A DNA stretch of 64,000 nt from Opitutia bacterium UBA7876 (GCA_002500665.1 DLRY01000023.1:1-64000), one strand, 5' to 3'; shown: positions 16,269-26,035, counted from the stretch's first letter. The notes: generated from the sequence alone by a model not told the origin. Translations and numbers: made by a program.

Positions 16269-18130
16269 AACCCAGGCAAATGCTCCCCGTCAACGAAGTC
16301 CTGCTAAAAGCACGCTTCCCGTCGGTATATAAGAAGATCCTCCAGGTCGGCGACCGAATGCCGGATTCCTTTTACTTCGAAGGCAGTGGAGGGAAAGAGC
16401 GGTTGATGATCCAGCGTGGCGAGCATTCCTTTTGTCCCTACGGCGACAAGAACCCCTCGAATTTGATCAAAAGATGGTACAAGGCACTAAACATGGTCGG
16501 GGAGTCACTTTATGCCATCACAGGATTTGGTGACGGATCACACCTGCTTCATTTTCTTCGTGAATCCGGAACGGGAATCAATTTTCTCGTGGCGGAGAAG
16601 GACCCGGCTTTACTGAGGGAAGTGCTTGCCAGGAAGGACTTTACGGAGCTCCTTGGCCACCAGCGTTTCATTTTGGGGACCGGTGAACCTGATGATGACT
16701 TCTTTGCGCCTATCCAAGGCGCTGCCCTAACCGGGGTAAATGACATCAATAGCGTAGTTTTCTCCCCCTTGCACTCGGTCGACGAGATCTACTACGACAA
16801 AGTCCGTAATGAGCTGGTTCGACAATACCTAGTCATCCGCCCGCTAATGGAAGTCAACGTGAGGACTGCTACCAACCTGCAGGAAAATACCTTCCGTAAT
16901 CTGCCTCATATGGCTCAGGCCCCCGACGTTGGAGAATTGAAAGGTGAGTTTCCTGAGATTCCTTTTGTCTTAGTTGGAGCAGGGCCCTCGCTGGACGAAT
17001 CGATCGAATTCCTAAGGAAGGTCGAGGAAAAGGCTATTATTATTGCCAGCAACAGTTCCTACAGGAAGTTGATTAATAGCGATATAAAGCCGCATATGGT
17101 GGTAACAGCAGACCCTATGTCTCCGACCTTGGCAGGGTTTCAGAACATTAGCTTGGAAGGCGTTCCGCTTGCCTGTCCATTCAGTGCTTATCCTGAAATC
17201 GTAAGTCGTTTCTCGGGAAGGATTTTCTCATGGTGCACCTTTAATCCAATCGTTGATATTGTGAAGGCATACATGGGCCAAAAACCGGGAACGGTGATTA
17301 TGGAGCAGGGTACAGTTTCCGGTTGTGTGCTTGATCTTTCGAGACTTTTCGGATGCAAAAAGGTAATGTTCGTGGGTCAGGACATGGCCGTTCGTGAAGA
17401 CGGCCGTTATTACACCGACGACTCGTCCTATGCCGATCACGGTCGTCATTATGCCGTTTCCGCCAAAGGGCAACGCCTCCCAGGCAATACCCAGGAAAAA
17501 GTACTCGTTGAGCAAAGACTCTTCGTGTACCTAAAGACCTTTGAGCAATTTATTGCCAAAAAGTCCTTGGAGTGCGAATATAGGAACCTGGCGAGAACGG
17601 GAGTCAAGATCGAAGGCGCCCCCTATTGTGACTATGATGATGCCCTTGAGTGGATTGGAGACTCATCGAACAAGGCGTTCAAGGAAAGAATTTCAGAACT
17701 CCTTAACCGACAAGGAGATTGCCCTGATCTCAGCAAAGTATTTGAAGGTGCAAAGATTTACGTAGAGGAAGTCTATGAAAAAGCACTTGCCGGTGCCATT
17801 AAGAGCGAACTATTGCCGGAAAAGTACGCTGGCACGAACTACTCAGGTCACAAAAGTATTAAAGAGTTGCTCAAAGATGGTGGAGAATTGAATAAATTAG
17901 TGGACTCCAACAATATTTTCTGGAACTTCTTGCTTGAGGGAAAGACCAAGGGAGAACTAGTTACTTATCAGCGGGCATTGCGGGATATTGACTTTCCAAG
18001 TAAGAACTGGACTGCTGTGCAGGGAAACAGGGAATACTTTTGGGCTTTGAGCGAAGGTTGCCATTGGCTTCTTGAAACATTGGACAAAAACATCGAGTCA
18101 AGAACCTGGTCGCAAACGGCCATATCATAA
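16265..18130 (+). CDS. Maf-type flagellin glycosyltransferase (DUF115), 621 aa
   Basis: Motility accessory factor family, which transfers nonulosonic acids (pseudaminic or legionaminic acid type) to Ser/Thr of flagellin in the cytoplasm. The DUF115/MptE-like core begins near residue 230: VLVGAGPSLDESIEFL (about 235-250), IIASNSSYRKLINSDIKPH, then VVTADP, and later MFVGQDMAV. An N-terminal domain of about 200 residues includes the ITGFGDGSHL segment seen in Maf proteins. The length fits the family (600-700). The gene lies between the flagellin array and fliD, as in other flagellar loci. No sugar biosynthesis genes (pse/leg) are in this window, so the donor sugar is unknown. Confidence 0.88.
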   Translation: MKPRQMLPVNEVLLKARFPSVYKKILQVGDRMPDSFYFEGSGGKERLMIQRGEHSFCPYGDKNPSNLIKRWYKALNMVGESLYAITGFGDGSHLLHFLRESGTGINFLVAEKDPALLREVLARKDFTELLGHQRFILGTGEPDDDFFAPIQGAALTGVNDINSVVFSPLHSVDEIYYDKVRNELVRQYLVIRPLMEVNVRTATNLQENTFRNLPHMAQAPDVGELKGEFPEIPFVLVGAGPSLDESIEFLRKVEEKAIIIASNSSYRKLINSDIKPHMVVTADPMSPTLAGFQNISLEGVPLACPFSAYPEIVSRFSGRIFSWCTFNPIVDIVKAYMGQKPGTVIMEQGTVSGCVLDLSRLFGCKKVMFVGQDMAVREDGRYYTDDSSYADHGRHYAVSAKGQRLPGNTQEKVLVEQRLFVYLKTFEQFIAKKSLECEYRNLARTGVKIEGAPYCDYDDALEWIGDSSNKAFKERISELLNRQGDCPDLSKVFEGAKIYVEEVYEKALAGAIKSELLPEKYAGTNYSGHKSIKELLKDGGELNKLVDSNNIFWNFLLEGKTKGELVTYQRALRDIDFPSKNWTAVQGNREYFWALSEGCHWLLETLDKNIESRTWSQTAIS

Positions 18131-18249
18131 GAAGTCGATCCTTCGGTTTTTGATGGCATAATATATGCTACGCGTACTGCGTGATCATACATAGTCGACA
18201 ATTTCCCTTTCGGGAATATGGGTTCTACCGCAGGATAATCAACTAGCGT

Positions 18250-21200
18250 ATGGGATCCGACATGAAGCTAACGGGCTTGGCGTCAGGCTTTGACTGGCAG
18301 CCGCTCGTCGACAAACTGATTGAGCTCGAATCCGTACCCAAGCAAAGGCTTGAGGCGGAAAAAGTACGAAATAATGAGAAGATTTCCGAACTGGGAATTC
18401 TCAAGAGCCAACTTGATACTCTCAATAACTCGGCCAGTGCCTTGCAGAACGAAGATTTGTTTAACGCAAGGAAAGTCGGCATATCATCTTCCTCTGCCGG
18501 CTTTTCCGCGACTGCCAAAGCCGGTGCCCTTACCGGGGACTTTGAAATCTTGGTGGAATCCCTTGCCAGCAAGACTGAGATGTCCTCCAGAAACCGCAAG
18601 ACAGGGGGGTTGGCAGGAAAGCTTAACCTAAGCACCGCTCTCGAGGACCTCCCCATATTCTCCACAATAACCAAAGGGACCTTTTCGATTGCCGGCAAAA
18701 CCTTCTCCATCGACAACCTTAGCATGACCCTTCAGGAGGTCATGGATAAGATCAATGCAACTTTTGCGGGAGTCACCGGCGTAAACCCTGAGTCCGATTC
18801 TTCAGGCATTACCTTGGAGTACGACTCATCATCCGACAGGATGTACATAGACACAAACGAGCACTCTCCCGGCGCCAGTTCCAGGCTTCCGGTGTTGGGT
18901 TCCCCTACGGACACATCCAACTTCCTTCATTCCATGCGGTTACTGGATCGCTCCGTTGCCCAGAGGAATGCTGACTTTGAGGCAGGTAGTTCGATTTCCA
19001 TCTTCAATGCCGGGGATGGGGCCAAAGCTTGGCTTCATTCGTCGGATTCTTCCGTTAGCCTTAGTGCATTCGATGACCGGACTTTCGCATCTTTCAACGG
19101 CATTCTCTATGAGCGAACAAAGGTCGAAACCGATTACGATTCCTCCAATGCCTACAAGGCGGGGGACCGGGTATACCGCCAAGGATTCGTCTATCAGTCC
19201 ACAACGGACCTGCCTTCAGCGAGTTGGAATGGTACCGAGAAGGCTGTGGGGGAAACGGTTGCCCATAACGGAGCCTATTACCAGCTTCTGCTCGATCTGG
19301 ACTCCATCTCGGTTGATTCCTTTGCTTCGGTAGACGCGGGCGACCACTCGGTCCATCAGGCTACCAATCCCGGAACTACCACCAGTGGCGATGCCTATAA
19401 GGCCGGTGACGTCGTCAAGGCCTCTGACAATACGTTCTTCAGGGCAATCAAGGACAGAACCCATCCGTCTGCTGTTGATTGGAGCGGCTACTCCGCTGGA
19501 GTAGGCTACCCGGCACCCCTTGCATCCCAAGGCTGGACGGGAAACGTTCCCCCTGCCATCTACAACTTGGGCCGCATGTACGAGTTATCGCCCTTGGTCA
19601 CTGCCTCAGAGCACGCTGGCTCGACGGACGTCAGCATCTATAGTTCAGCCAATGGCTGGGGTGATCCGAATTCCCTCGTCGCCGGCAATTCAGGCACAAC
19701 TGGTGCGGAAAACCATTACTTCCTCCCTCAGGCTGCAACCTGGGATAATGTGAACGCTCATTCCGTCGCAACCTCTTATTCAAGCGGAGACATCGTACTC
19801 CAGGGCGGAAAATTCTGGCAGGCCAACGGGAACCTCAGTGCTTCCGCCTTCAATTCCGCCAACTGGACGGACGTCACTTCCTCCATCAACGACTTGGCCA
19901 ATGCAGGTAACGGAGGACTCGTCGACACTTTCTGGGTAAAGGTCGATTTCTCAGTTGGCAATCAGACCTACTGGAACGAAATTGGCCATGCTGATGGCGC
20001 TACGAACTTTGACTCCAGCTATTGGCAGGAAATAAAGCCTGAGATGAAACGCTTCGACGAATCAGGAACTGGAGCGCAGCTTAACTCAATCGATTACTCC
20101 ATCTGGGCTCAAGTGGGGTCCGTAGGGGGCGATATTGGTGACGGAGTCTGGGGTAATCGAGATCTAGGGGAAATCGCCGTCCCTAACGACGGCAACTTTA
20201 TCTACGACAGCTGGACGGGCTCAGCGAGCCAAGGGGAATACGTTCATCACAACGGAAACGTATACCAGGCAAGAATATCGACTACCAGTGAACCTGGGGC
20301 TTCAGGGAGCGAGGATAATTGGCATCTCGTTGCGGATGCCGCCACCATCGCAGCCGGGACCGTGACCGAGCAGGCAAACAAGAGGCGCTTTACCGACACC
20401 GCCTTTTGGTCCCAATATAGCGTTCCCGACCCGGATCAGAACTCCGGGCATTGGAAAGTTGCTCAGGAGATGGTTATTACGAGCAGTCAGCCCTTGGGCA
20501 CGGTCGACATGAGGGTATCCCTTGCCAACGCGAACTTCGCATCCGCTTTTACCGGACTTTCCTCTGGTTTGGGAAATTTCTTCATTGGTGAAGGAGAGGG
20601 TGCCGTCAGGATCGATTACGACGTAAACAAAGACACCCTCGCAGGATTGATCGACCGCATAAATTCATCGGAAGCAAACATCAACCTATTCTACGACCCG
20701 ATAGGCAACCGTTTCGTGGCCCGTAACAAGGAGACGGGGTCCATTGGCATCACTTTGCACGAGTCGCCTACTTGGGATACTCTTGCGGCTGCCAGCGTTA
20801 ACGTGGGGGCTGGAAACATCCTCCAACTCATGGGTTTGGCTGACCCCATGTCCATCTCCACCTCTTTTTCTTCATCAAACTTGTCTTCCTACTCCAAAGG
20901 CACCTTCGTTTCGCTTAGCTCAGGATCCATAACAACCTACTGGCAAGCTCTTCAGGATGCTCCGACGGAAGGCCCATCGCCGGTTAGCACGCAGTGGCGG
21001 CAAGTCATCGAAGGGGTAGGGCGGACGATGGAAAGCGAATTGGGTCGAAATTCATCCGTCCGCATCAATGGCGGCGATCTTGTCTACAGCACGGATTCCG
21101 ATTTTGACGGAAACAATCATGGCTATGAAGGAATCAGCTTCGATATTGCCAAAGTTTCAATCGGGGCAACCGCCTCCTTTACCGTGTCTAAGGACACAAA

Positions 21201-22056
21201 TGCAGCTAAAATCGCAATCGACAAGTTCGTCGAGGAGTTTAACGACGCCCAAGACTATATCAATAGCTTGACCGCAGTCACGCAGGACGGTGAAAACGTT
21301 TCCTCCGGAAGATTCACCGGCAACATCGAGATAAGCCGCCTCAGCAGTCAATTGCGCAAGGTCGTATTTGGGGATGCACAAGCTCACTCCGCCAGTGCAC
21401 GCACGGCAGACGGAGCGGACCTGATCATAAACAGCAACGATGGATCAAATACTGAGATCAATAACATCGCCGCCCAGCTAGCCTTGAACTCCAGTAACAA
21501 TGGCTACACCATCAAGGTTCTGGATCAGGACTCCAGCGGTAACTCTGCATACTTCAAGTGGAATGGGACGAGTTTGTCATGGGAATCGACCAACCCAACT
21601 TACTCCAGTTTCCGCCTGCCGGATATCGGACTGGATTTCGGAATCGGTTCGGACCGCCTCGTCGTTGAGAACTCAGCACTCTTGATTCAGGCATTAAGCG
21701 AAAAGCCGGAAAAGGTACAAGCCCTCTTCGCTGAAGCAACAGTTGAGAATGCCTATGACGAAAATACAAAGAGCAACCGTACTTACCAAGGTCTCTCTTA
21801 TGCCTTGGATGATTTCATTTCCAATTTCCTCTCAGGCGACGATGGGACTGGCTACAAGGGTGCTTATGAGACCCACATCGACAGCGTAAAATCCCAGAAT
21901 GAAAGGATTGACGACAAGATTGCCCAACTCGAGCGTTATCTTGAATCTCGTGAGGAACAACTCAGCGCAGGATTTATGAAAATGGAAGAGATGCAGTCCA
22001 AACTTGATACTCAGCTTCAAACACTCCAGAACTCCATACCAAAGAAAAATAAATGA
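18250..22056 (+). CDS. fliD: FliD filament cap with carbohydrate-binding-like insert, 1268 aa
   Basis: Cap protein at the filament tip that folds flagellin as it is exported. FliD_N: LTGLASGFDWQPLVDKLIEL (8-27) and a coiled helix to about 70. FliD_C: about 925-1268 with INGGDLVYSTD, a long FVEEFNDAQDYINSLTA helix, DIGLDFG, and the C-terminal coiled coil from about 1205. Usual FliD proteins have 450-700 residues. The excess lies in about 280-740 and 880-920, with repeats of AYKAGDxV..G..Y, SYSSGDIVLQGGKFWQANG and SQGEYVHHNGNVYQA followed by Trp, resembling CBM5/12 modules. CAGGA lies upstream of the ATG. The next gene overlaps by ATGA. Confidence 0.93.
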   Translation: MGSDMKLTGLASGFDWQPLVDKLIELESVPKQRLEAEKVRNNEKISELGILKSQLDTLNNSASALQNEDLFNARKVGISSSSAGFSATAKAGALTGDFEILVESLASKTEMSSRNRKTGGLAGKLNLSTALEDLPIFSTITKGTFSIAGKTFSIDNLSMTLQEVMDKINATFAGVTGVNPESDSSGITLEYDSSSDRMYIDTNEHSPGASSRLPVLGSPTDTSNFLHSMRLLDRSVAQRNADFEAGSSISIFNAGDGAKAWLHSSDSSVSLSAFDDRTFASFNGILYERTKVETDYDSSNAYKAGDRVYRQGFVYQSTTDLPSASWNGTEKAVGETVAHNGAYYQLLLDLDSISVDSFASVDAGDHSVHQATNPGTTTSGDAYKAGDVVKASDNTFFRAIKDRTHPSAVDWSGYSAGVGYPAPLASQGWTGNVPPAIYNLGRMYELSPLVTASEHAGSTDVSIYSSANGWGDPNSLVAGNSGTTGAENHYFLPQAATWDNVNAHSVATSYSSGDIVLQGGKFWQANGNLSASAFNSANWTDVTSSINDLANAGNGGLVDTFWVKVDFSVGNQTYWNEIGHADGATNFDSSYWQEIKPEMKRFDESGTGAQLNSIDYSIWAQVGSVGGDIGDGVWGNRDLGEIAVPNDGNFIYDSWTGSASQGEYVHHNGNVYQARISTTSEPGASGSEDNWHLVADAATIAAGTVTEQANKRRFTDTAFWSQYSVPDPDQNSGHWKVAQEMVITSSQPLGTVDMRVSLANANFASAFTGLSSGLGNFFIGEGEGAVRIDYDVNKDTLAGLIDRINSSEANINLFYDPIGNRFVARNKETGSIGITLHESPTWDTLAAASVNVGAGNILQLMGLADPMSISTSFSSSNLSSYSKGTFVSLSSGSITTYWQALQDAPTEGPSPVSTQWRQVIEGVGRTMESELGRNSSVRINGGDLVYSTDSDFDGNNHGYEGISFDIAKVSIGATASFTVSKDTNAAKIAIDKFVEEFNDAQDYINSLTAVTQDGENVSSGRFTGNIEISRLSSQLRKVVFGDAQAHSASARTADGADLIINSNDGSNTEINNIAAQLALNSSNNGYTIKVLDQDSSGNSAYFKWNGTSLSWESTNPTYSSFRLPDIGLDFGIGSDRLVVENSALLIQALSEKPEKVQALFAEATVENAYDENTKSNRTYQGLSYALDDFISNFLSGDDGTGYKGAYETHIDSVKSQNERIDDKIAQLERYLESREEQLSAGFMKMEEMQSKLDTQLQTLQNSIPKKNK

Positions 22057-22709
22057 AACCTCGTAATATCCTTCATCTTTGCCTGCTTTTATTTGTTTTC
22101 CTTTGCAGTTGCCGACGCTTTGAGCAGGAGAAAATCGTTGCCCAGGCAGAACCTTTCGCGCCAAGGAACCTATACCCCATCGAGAGACTGCCTAGTTACT
22201 TCAATCGCGTTGCGGTCCTGCCATGCCATTATTCGGACATGGATTCGCCCATCCTAGAGTATGTGGACGAAATATTCCATCAGGAACTTTCCCAAGAGAG
22301 GATTTTCGAGACCGTAAGACTGAAGCCCGCTCAAATGAGGGAGATATTCGGTGTTGAAAGAGTTGCTTCGAACTTACCCCTACCTGAAAACTTTCTACGC
22401 AGGCTCGAGGAGACAACCGGAGCTAATGGGGTCCTCTTCGTGGACCTGGACTCCTACCGCGCCTATCGTCCTATCTCACTGGGCGTCCGCTCCAAACTCG
22501 TGGACCTCAAAACCGGAGAATACATGTGGGCGATCGACGAGACTTTTGATTCCGGTCATGCCGGGGTAATTGCAGGTGCCAACGCCTTTCAGCAGAAATC
22601 TCAAGTGAGGGCCATCTCCGCCAAGACCTCGGGCAGCGTTTTGCATTCCCCAAGAGTCTTCGCAAAATATGTGGCGACTACTTGCTTCTCAACCATGCCA
22701 AACCGTTGA
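22053..22709 (+). CDS. Lipoprotein in flagellar operon, 218 aa
   Basis: The signal peptide ends in FLFVFLCSC, giving a lipobox LCS-C at about residue 20, so the mature protein should be anchored to a membrane. The body carries VAVLPC followed by YVDEIFHQELSQERIFE, SANGVLFVDLDSYRAYRP and SKLVDLKTGEYMWAIDETF. These recall periplasmic lipoproteins of the DUF799/CsgG-like fold, which combine an N-terminal strand-rich region with a VDLxTGxxxW element. I do not recognise a named flagellar protein. Its start overlaps the fliD stop (ATGA), so it is part of the operon. A role at the outer-membrane exit or in motility is possible. Confidence 0.8.
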   Translation: MKPRNILHLCLLLFVFLCSCRRFEQEKIVAQAEPFAPRNLYPIERLPSYFNRVAVLPCHYSDMDSPILEYVDEIFHQELSQERIFETVRLKPAQMREIFGVERVASNLPLPENFLRRLEETTGANGVLFVDLDSYRAYRPISLGVRSKLVDLKTGEYMWAIDETFDSGHAGVIAGANAFQQKSQVRAISAKTSGSVLHSPRVFAKYVATTCFSTMPNR

Positions 22710-22768
22710 TGTACAATTATGTTTGCATTTTCCTGCGTTCTGGCGCAAAATAAGCTTTAATTTTATTC

Positions 22769-23050
22769 ATGGAAGCTATTAATAACAGCGAAAACGGCCC
22801 AGTTTCGCGTGCCTATGCAAAGGCTGACAATTCAGTGCCAAAGCCTCCCGTAAGTGCCTCAAAGCCAGATACCAATGTAAACATAGCGGACATTGGGTCC
22901 TTGGCTGAAAGAGCAAGTCAGACCGCGGATGACGTTCGTCCGGATGCAGTCGAACGCGCAAGGGCCCTGCTTGCCGACCCCAACTGGCCCAACGACGAAG
23001 CTCTGGAGGGCCTTGCGGCAAAGCTCCTGCGGACTGAAGAATTTTCCTGA
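22769..23050 (+). CDS. flgM: FlgM-like anti-sigma-28 factor, 93 aa
   Basis: Small, largely unstructured protein. The second half reads VRPDAVERARALLADPNWPNDEALEGLAAKLL, the typical FlgM helix pair (VRxxKVxxxKxxIxxGxYxxdxxxIAxxLL). FlgM holds sigma-28 inactive until the hook is complete and is then exported. The N-terminal half is Ser/Pro/Asn-rich and disordered, as in known FlgM proteins. The position between fliD and fliS supports the call. Sequence conservation is modest. Confidence 0.75.
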   Translation: MEAINNSENGPVSRAYAKADNSVPKPPVSASKPDTNVNIADIGSLAERASQTADDVRPDAVERARALLADPNWPNDEALEGLAAKLLRTEEFS

Positions 23051-23075
23051 CGCCCATTTCGATTGCCCATTGCCC

Positions 23076-23516
23076 ATGCAGTACGATAAAATAGCTCGTT
23101 CCTACAAGGCTCAGTCCGTTCAGACTGCGAGCCCCGGAAAGTTAGTACTCATGTTATTCGATGGTTGCCTAAGGTTTACCGCGGCAGCTAGGAAGGCTTT
23201 TGAAGAGGAAGAGTTCACCAAAAGGAACGAAGACATAAACAATAACTTGATCCGAGCCCAGAACATCGTGACCGAACTACAGGCTTCTCTGGATATGTCT
23301 GTCCCCGGCGATCTGCCCGGCACCCTATACAGGCTTTACGACTACGTTATGAGTAACCTGCAGCAGGCGAACCTCAAGAAGGACCAAGGCCCGATAGACG
23401 AGGCGGACAAGGTTATTAGTGAACTTCGCGAAGCTTGGGCCGAAATGCTTGCCCAGAATCCGGAAAACGCTCCCTCAGGGGATCAGCAGTCCGGTTCGAT
23501 TTCTCTGCGAGCCTGA
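23076..23516 (+). CDS. fliS: Flagellar export chaperone FliS, 146 aa
   Basis: Cytoplasmic chaperone that binds the C-terminal helix of flagellin and delivers it for export. The start is set at 23076 (MQYDKIARSYKAQ), since the frame upstream overlaps flgM. Typical FliS features: Y-x-x-x-x-V at the N-terminus, TASPGKLVLMLFDGCLRF (about 20-37), NNNLIRAQNIVTELQASLD and the YDYVMSNLQQAN helix. The C-terminal tail is Gly/Ser-rich. Length is slightly above the usual 120-140. It serves the six or more flagellins encoded next door. Confidence 0.93.
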   Translation: MQYDKIARSYKAQSVQTASPGKLVLMLFDGCLRFTAAARKAFEEEEFTKRNEDINNNLIRAQNIVTELQASLDMSVPGDLPGTLYRLYDYVMSNLQQANLKKDQGPIDEADKVISELREAWAEMLAQNPENAPSGDQQSGSISLRA

Positions 23517-23538
23517 TTCCCTTAATCGATAGCTTGCC

Positions 23539-23925
23539 TTGACCAAGCATTCTATTGATTTCTCCTATTTCCTTGAGTCCCTCGAGACCTTTGAAAGTCT
23601 CCTCCATGCGGAAACTCAGGCAATAGCCGCAAAGCACTTGGACACTATTGAGGAAATTATCGACAGGAAGGACGAAGGCCTTCGCTTGCTTCTGCACTCA
23701 AAGGGCAAACTCGGCAACCATGGTGAAGAAGCGTCCATGGCCAACGAAATGGTTGAGCAGGTTCTTGATCTTCAGGAAAAAAACGCTGAATCCTTCCGTC
23801 GTTTGTTTGATAGGCAATTCAAGTTAAACCGAGGCGAGGATACCGAAGAAAAACCCAGGGAGAAGAAAATGAGGAGAGCCTACTTGAAATCCAGCCAAGA
23901 GAACCTTCCTCGCTTCGACAGCTGA
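23539..23925 (+). CDS. FliT/FlgN-like flagellar chaperone, 128 aa
   Basis: An all-helical, charged cytoplasmic protein right after fliS. The pattern is of two long helices: LESLETFESLLHAETQAIAAKHLDTIEEIIDRKDEGLRLL, then VLDLQEKNAESFRRLFDRQ. This fits FlgN/FliT-type export chaperones, which bind hook-associated proteins or FliD. The start is TTG at 23539 without a strong ribosome binding site. Family sequence is poorly conserved, so the call rests mainly on helix pattern and position. Confidence 0.7.
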   Translation: MTKHSIDFSYFLESLETFESLLHAETQAIAAKHLDTIEEIIDRKDEGLRLLLHSKGKLGNHGEEASMANEMVEQVLDLQEKNAESFRRLFDRQFKLNRGEDTEEKPREKKMRRAYLKSSQENLPRFDS

Positions 23926-23997
23926 CTTCGGCACGTTGCCTTTAAGCATTGCGCTCTTGCCCAGATAGAACGATTTCATTATTGTAGACCGCTTTTC

Positions 23998-25404
23998 ATG
24001 AAAAAAAGAAATCTTTTTGAGAAGGTCTGGGATGCTCATTCAGTTGGAGAACTCTCCAATGGCCAAACCCAGTTGTTCGTTGGCAGGCACCTGATCCATG
24101 AAGTCACCAGTCCCCAAGCCTTCGGAATGCTCAGAGAAAGAAATTTGCCGGTCCTTTACCCGGAGCGGACTTTCGCCACGGTTGATCACATCGTCCCGAC
24201 CAACGAGTTGAACGAGCCTTACTCGGACCCCTTGGCTGATGCCATGATCAAGGAACTCAGGAAGAATTGCGAGGACTTCGGCGTCACTTTCTTCGACGTC
24301 AATACTGGCAAGCAAGGGATCGTTCACGTCGTGGGACCGGAGCAGGGACTGACCCAGCCTGGCATGACGATTGCCTGCGGAGACTCCCATACTTCGACTC
24401 ACGGAGCATTCGGAGCCATTGCGTTCGGGGTCGGCACCAGTCAGGTCAGGGATTTGCTGGCGACCCAGACTTTGGCACTAGGCAAACTCAAGGTCCGTAG
24501 AATTGAGGTAAACGGCGACCTCGGCTCCGGAGTCTATGCCAAGGACGTCATTCTGCACGTCATCAAGATACTCGGCGTGAATGGCGGAACAGGTTATGCT
24601 TATGAATATGGTGGAAGCGTGTTCGATGAATTCTCCATGGAGGAAAGAATGACGGCGTGCAACATGTCCATTGAGGGGGGAGCTCGCGTTGGTTACGTTA
24701 ATCCCGATGAAAAGACCTTCGAGTACCTGCGCGGCAGGAATTATTCCCCCGATGAAAATTCTTGGGACGATGCAGTGTCCGCGTGGCTATCCTTTTCCTC
24801 GGACGAGGGTTGCGAGTACGACGACTTGGTTTCCATCGATGCAGCCGACATAGTCCCCACCGTGACTTGGGGAATCAACCCCGCGCAGGCAATTGGCATA
24901 GACGAGGTAATCCCCGACCCACAAAGGGCTCCTGAAGGTGAGGCAGCCAGCATTTCCGAAGCGATAGAGTACATGCAGTTGGTTCCCGGGGCGCCGATCA
25001 AGGGAACGCCTATCGACGTTGCTTTCATTGGTTCGTGCACTAATGGACGGCTATCCGACCTTGAAGAAGTTGCTTCAAGAATAGGAGGGCATACGGTCAG
25101 AGAGGGCGTAAAGGCAATCGTTGTCCCTGGCTCCCAGGTCGTCAGCAAGCTGGCTCAGGAAAAAGGGCTCGACAGGGTATTCGTAGAGGCGGGCTTCGAG
25201 TGGAGGGCCGCGGGGTGCTCCATGTGCCTTGCCATGAACCCTGACAAGTTGATCGGCGATCAGCTTTGCGCCAGCTCAAGTAACAGAAATTTCAAGGGCC
25301 GGCAGGGCAGTCCGACCGGCAGGACGATGCTCATGAGTCCGATGATGGTCGCAGCGGCCGCGGTAACGGGTAAGGTTGCCGATACTCGGGAGGTATTTTC
25401 CTGA
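23998..25404 (+). CDS. leuC: 3-isopropylmalate dehydratase large subunit
   Basis: With LeuD it isomerises 2-isopropylmalate to 3-isopropylmalate in leucine synthesis. Aconitase-family signatures: [24 protein letters not shown] (with the GDSHT motif), FIGSCTNGR (Cys347) and GCSMC (Cys407, Cys410), which together ligate the [4Fe-4S] cluster. The length (468 residues) is standard. The ATG at 23998 begins [12 protein letters not shown], as in other LeuC proteins. leuD follows 18 bases later. The gene starts a new functional group after the flagellar block on the same strand. Confidence 0.98.
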   Translation: MKKRNLFEKVWDAHSVGELSNGQTQLFVGRHLIHEVTSPQAFGMLRERNLPVLYPERTFATVDHIVPTNELNEPYSDPLADAMIKELRKNCEDFGVTFFDVNTGKQGIVHVVGPEQGLTQPGMTIACGDSHTSTHGAFGAIAFGVGTSQVRDLLATQTLALGKLKVRRIEVNGDLGSGVYAKDVILHVIKILGVNGGTGYAYEYGGSVFDEFSMEERMTACNMSIEGGARVGYVNPDEKTFEYLRGRNYSPDENSWDDAVSAWLSFSSDEGCEYDDLVSIDAADIVPTVTWGINPAQAIGIDEVIPDPQRAPEGEAASISEAIEYMQLVPGAPIKGTPIDVAFIGSCTNGRLSDLEEVASRIGGHTVREGVKAIVVPGSQVVSKLAQEKGLDRVFVEAGFEWRAAGCSMCLAMNPDKLIGDQLCASSSNRNFKGRQGSPTGRTMLMSPMMVAAAAVTGKVADTREVFS

Positions 25405-25422
25405 ACCAAAGATCCTAGGCTA

Positions 25423-26019
25423 ATGGCTCTACCGAAGATTGTGAAAATAGAAGGGCAGGGGATCTATGTTCCCGGCAACGACATAGATACTGACCGCATC
25501 ATTCCGGCTAGGTTCATGAAATGCGTTACCTTCGACGGACTGGGAGAGTATCTCTTTCACGACATCAGGTATGACGAGCACGGGAACCAAAAGGAGCACG
25601 CCTTGAACGACCCAAAGTTCGCTAAAGCAAGCATTATGCTCTCGGATATGAATTTTGGTTGCGGCAGCTCCCGGGAACATGCTCCGCAATCGCTTTACCG
25701 AGCCGGCTTTCGCGCCATCATAGCTGGGAACTTCGCTGAGATTTTCTTTGGGAATGCAACCAACCTTGGCATCCCATGCGTTTCGATGGCGGAACCTGAG
25801 CGCAACGTATTGGCTCAATTCATTGAAGATTCGCCCAATGGATCACTTGTAGTCGACGTTGATGAGCTGAAGGTTAGGGCCGAGGGACTGGAACTCCCCG
25901 TCGATATGCGGCCCGGCGCCAGAGATTCTCTCATGAATGGGCGATGGGACCCTCTCGATGAACTTCTTCAGGCAAAACTGGAGATAGAGAACATATCAAA
26001 ATCTCTTCCCTACGTTTGA
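25423..26019 (+). CDS. leuD: 3-isopropylmalate dehydratase small subunit
   Basis: Swivel-domain partner of LeuC. Recognisable blocks are VPGNDIDTDRIIPARFMK, FGCGSSREHAPQSLYRAGF (substrate-recognition loop) and AIIAGNFAEIFFGNA. At 198 residues it has the usual length for the LeuD type. It lies 18 bases after leuC and is followed, 16 bases on, by the ExbB-like gene. Confidence 0.98.
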   Translation: MALPKIVKIEGQGIYVPGNDIDTDRIIPARFMKCVTFDGLGEYLFHDIRYDEHGNQKEHALNDPKFAKASIMLSDMNFGCGSSREHAPQSLYRAGFRAIIAGNFAEIFFGNATNLGIPCVSMAEPERNVLAQFIEDSPNGSLVVDVDELKVRAEGLELPVDMRPGARDSLMNGRWDPLDELLQAKLEIENISKSLPYV

Positions 26020-26035
26020 TTTTCCGATCGCGAAA

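Noticed and set aside
18203..18216. TTCCC/GGGAA hairpin before fliD
   Set aside because: Its loop (TTTC) lacks GGA, so it does not belong to the CsrA-like group seen in the flagellin leaders.
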